Source of the DNA: Beroe ovata
Lineage: Eukaryota > Ctenophora > Nuda > Beroida > Beroidae
Length of the DNA: 41,894 bases
Reading direction: 5' to 3'
NCBI GenBank assembly: GCA_946803715.1
Contig: CAMPET010000061.1
Coordinates: forward strand, 185,887-227,780
In this document: positions 40,660 through 41,894 of the stretch, piece after piece
Position numbering within the stretch: position 1 is the stretch's first letter
Layout: each line of letters begins with the position of its first letter
Made by a program: the position numbers and the translations under genes
The notes under the pieces: generated by a model
Told to the model about the DNA's origin: nothing
Seen by the model: only the letters and a program-made list of their open reading frames with translations
The model's database searches: none

Positions 40660-41894
40660 ATGTTTCTCCTTTTCGTTTTGTTGATCCTGATGGCCGAGTT
40701 GGCTGCAGGTAACATTTACGCATCTAACCTCGGCCTAACCTGTCCTGATTATTTCGTGAAAGCATCAGAACCAAAGAAGACGAAGTCATGGCTGGGTTGT
40801 GAGGAATCGAATAAAGTTCTGCAGGGTTGTCTGGAGAAGGGGCACAGGGTAAAGAGTTCAGAGGATTTTGTGGATCGTACAGGTTTGCTGTGCGAATACC
40901 TGGCATCTCGTGATCACCTGGTGTACTACACCGGTGTGGTAGAGAAAGAGCGGTCGGCGGTCGTGAAGAAATACCTTGACAGTAAATCGTACAAGAAATA
41001 TGTGACAACTCTAAAAGAATCATTTATCGAGTTGTCTGTAAGTGACAAAATAAAGTTCACCATAGAGTCGCTCAACGAGAAATGGAACACAAGTGTGAAT
41101 GAATCCAAAGAGCATGGGCATGATCGATTAGTGAACATGTCAAAGCAGTTAGTTGACCTGAATGAACACTATTTTACCGCATTGAGCAAGAAGCTGATGA
41201 ACATTATGTATTCTATGGAGGACATAGACTACACATTGATTGACAAGTATGAACAGCCTGAACTACACAAGAGAAACCGTGAAATTGAGGAGGTTGTTGT
41301 GGACCACTTTGCCACCACGTCTCCCTTCATGGTGGGATCTAAAACTAGACGACCCGACATTGCCATGGACCCCTTCAAAAACGGTCACAACTTGGTAATT
41401 GGTAGTGGGGATGACCTCAAACCTGACTTACTCTTTGTGCCACAGGATCATCCATATTATGACGACTACCTTTCTATATACTACAATAGTGATTGGGGGG
41501 AAATATCCGGCGCAGACCTCAAGGACGATGATTTCTATAATAACAAGGACGGGTTTTTCATCGGGAACAACCTACCCGAGGATAGGAACCCGCATCATAG
41601 AGATACTATGCATGACAGCCACTATGATCCCTACTACCATAATGATTACTATTACGGAGATAACTCGTATCTGGGCGGCAGCACACGGGAAAGAATCCAT
41701 GACGAGAATTTCTACAACGATGGGGACGGATTTTTTATCGGCAAAAAGATCGATCCAAGTTCCAACGGAGGTGATTACTACAACGGTAACAATGGTAACT
41801 ATGGTAACTATGGAGGCTATGACAACTATGGAGGCTATGGTTACTATGGTAACTATGGAGGCTATGACAACTATGGAGAAAATGGTAACAATGG
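40660..41894 (+). CDS. Secreted Tyr/Gly/Asn-rich protein (3' open at window end)
   Basis: Uninterrupted frame from ATG 40660 to the window end, at least 411 residues. The start MFLLFVLLILMAELAAG is a classical signal peptide; an in-frame ATG at 40624 would add 12 residues and is less likely. Residues 18-225: Cys at 28, 47, 57 and 78, then a charged helical region with three N-glycosylation sequons. Residues 285-365: a motif FYN-x-x-DGFFIG appears twice (292-302 and 351-361) in an Asp/His/Tyr-rich setting. Residues 372 onward: GNYGGYDNYG repeats with nearly exact 30-bp DNA repeats. Tyr/Gly-rich secreted proteins often form adhesives, silk-like fibres or mineral or matrix coats, so an extracellular structural role is inferred. 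No homologue is recognised. No intron is visible. Confidence 0.8.
   Translation, partial: MFLLFVLLILMAELAAGNIYASNLGLTCPDYFVKASEPKKTKSWLGCEESNKVLQGCLEKGHRVKSSEDFVDRTGLLCEYLASRDHLVYYTGVVEKERSAVVKKYLDSKSYKKYVTTLKESFIELSVSDKIKFTIESLNEKWNTSVNESKEHGHDRLVNMSKQLVDLNEHYFTALSKKLMNIMYSMEDIDYTLIDKYEQPELHKRNREIEEVVVDHFATTSPFMVGSKTRRPDIAMDPFKNGHNLVIGSGDDLKPDLLFVPQDHPYYDDYLSIYYNSDWGEISGADLKDDDFYNNKDGFFIGNNLPEDRNPHHRDTMHDSHYDPYYHNDYYYGDNSYLGGSTRERIHDENFYNDGDGFFIGKKIDPSSNGGDYYNGNNGNYGNYGGYDNYGGYGYYGNYGGYDNYGENGNN

Noticed and set aside
40710-40720. GCAG-GTAACA as an intron donor after the signal peptide of the Tyr/Gly-rich gene
   Set aside because: The frame stays open for more than 390 further codons with coherent composition, so reading through is the simpler model.

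Overview
The window is eukaryotic nuclear DNA from an animal. Genes are split into short exons with GT-AG introns of about 50-1500 bp, on both strands, separated by AT-rich DNA with microsatellites and fold-back elements. I recognise kringle, fucolectin-type (F5/8-like, FTP), sushi, PUR-alpha, SMP/C2, PCTAIRE/PFTAIRE-type CDK, KH and WSC-like modules. That repertoire, with large exon-shuffled receptors and orphan genes, best fits an early-branching metazoan, most likely a sponge. The organism is an inference, not proven. Single Ns at 599, 5613, 24875 and 30329 look like assembly patches, mostly in or beside repeats.

Layout. (1) 951-2169 (+): 3' half of a CDK-family kinase whose 5' exons lie outside the window. 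(2) 5041-9860 (+): 13-exon, about 527-residue membrane-anchored SMP + two-C2 lipid-transfer protein of the extended-synaptotagmin type. (3) 10813-12345 (-): intronless 510-residue multi-pass acyltransferase-3-like protein, flanked on both sides by the same two fold-back repeat families. (4) 14904-24638 (-), probably with a further 5' exon at 26184-26289: about 1,625-residue modular type I membrane receptor. Its order is four kringles, a Cys-rich module, an unrecognised 145-residue module, five FTP domains (one apparently nested inside another), four sushi domains, a TM helix and a short tail. Nearly all module borders are phase-1 introns. (5) 26458-30312 (+): nine exons joining an SGNH hydrolase, a KH RNA-binding domain and a basic tail with 17-residue repeats; its 3' end meets an assembly N. 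(6) 30443-32355 (-): two exons of another secreted or membrane protein (WSC-like and PLAT-like modules). (7) 35574-35713 (+): last exon of an EF-hand protein. (8) 38852-40028 (-): five exons of a PUR-alpha homologue carrying PUR repeats II and III. (9) 40660-41894 (+): open-ended intronless ORF for a secreted Tyr/Gly/Asn-rich protein.

The genes do not form a pathway; this is ordinary metazoan gene neighbourhood. The most distinctive points are the phase-1 shuffled receptor with a split FTP domain, the SGNH-KH-repeat fusion, the Tyr/Gly-rich secreted protein, and a MITE family with 7-8 bp target-site duplications that fills one receptor intron. Exon borders were placed by eye from splice consensus, reading-frame phase and domain continuity; no transcript data were available.
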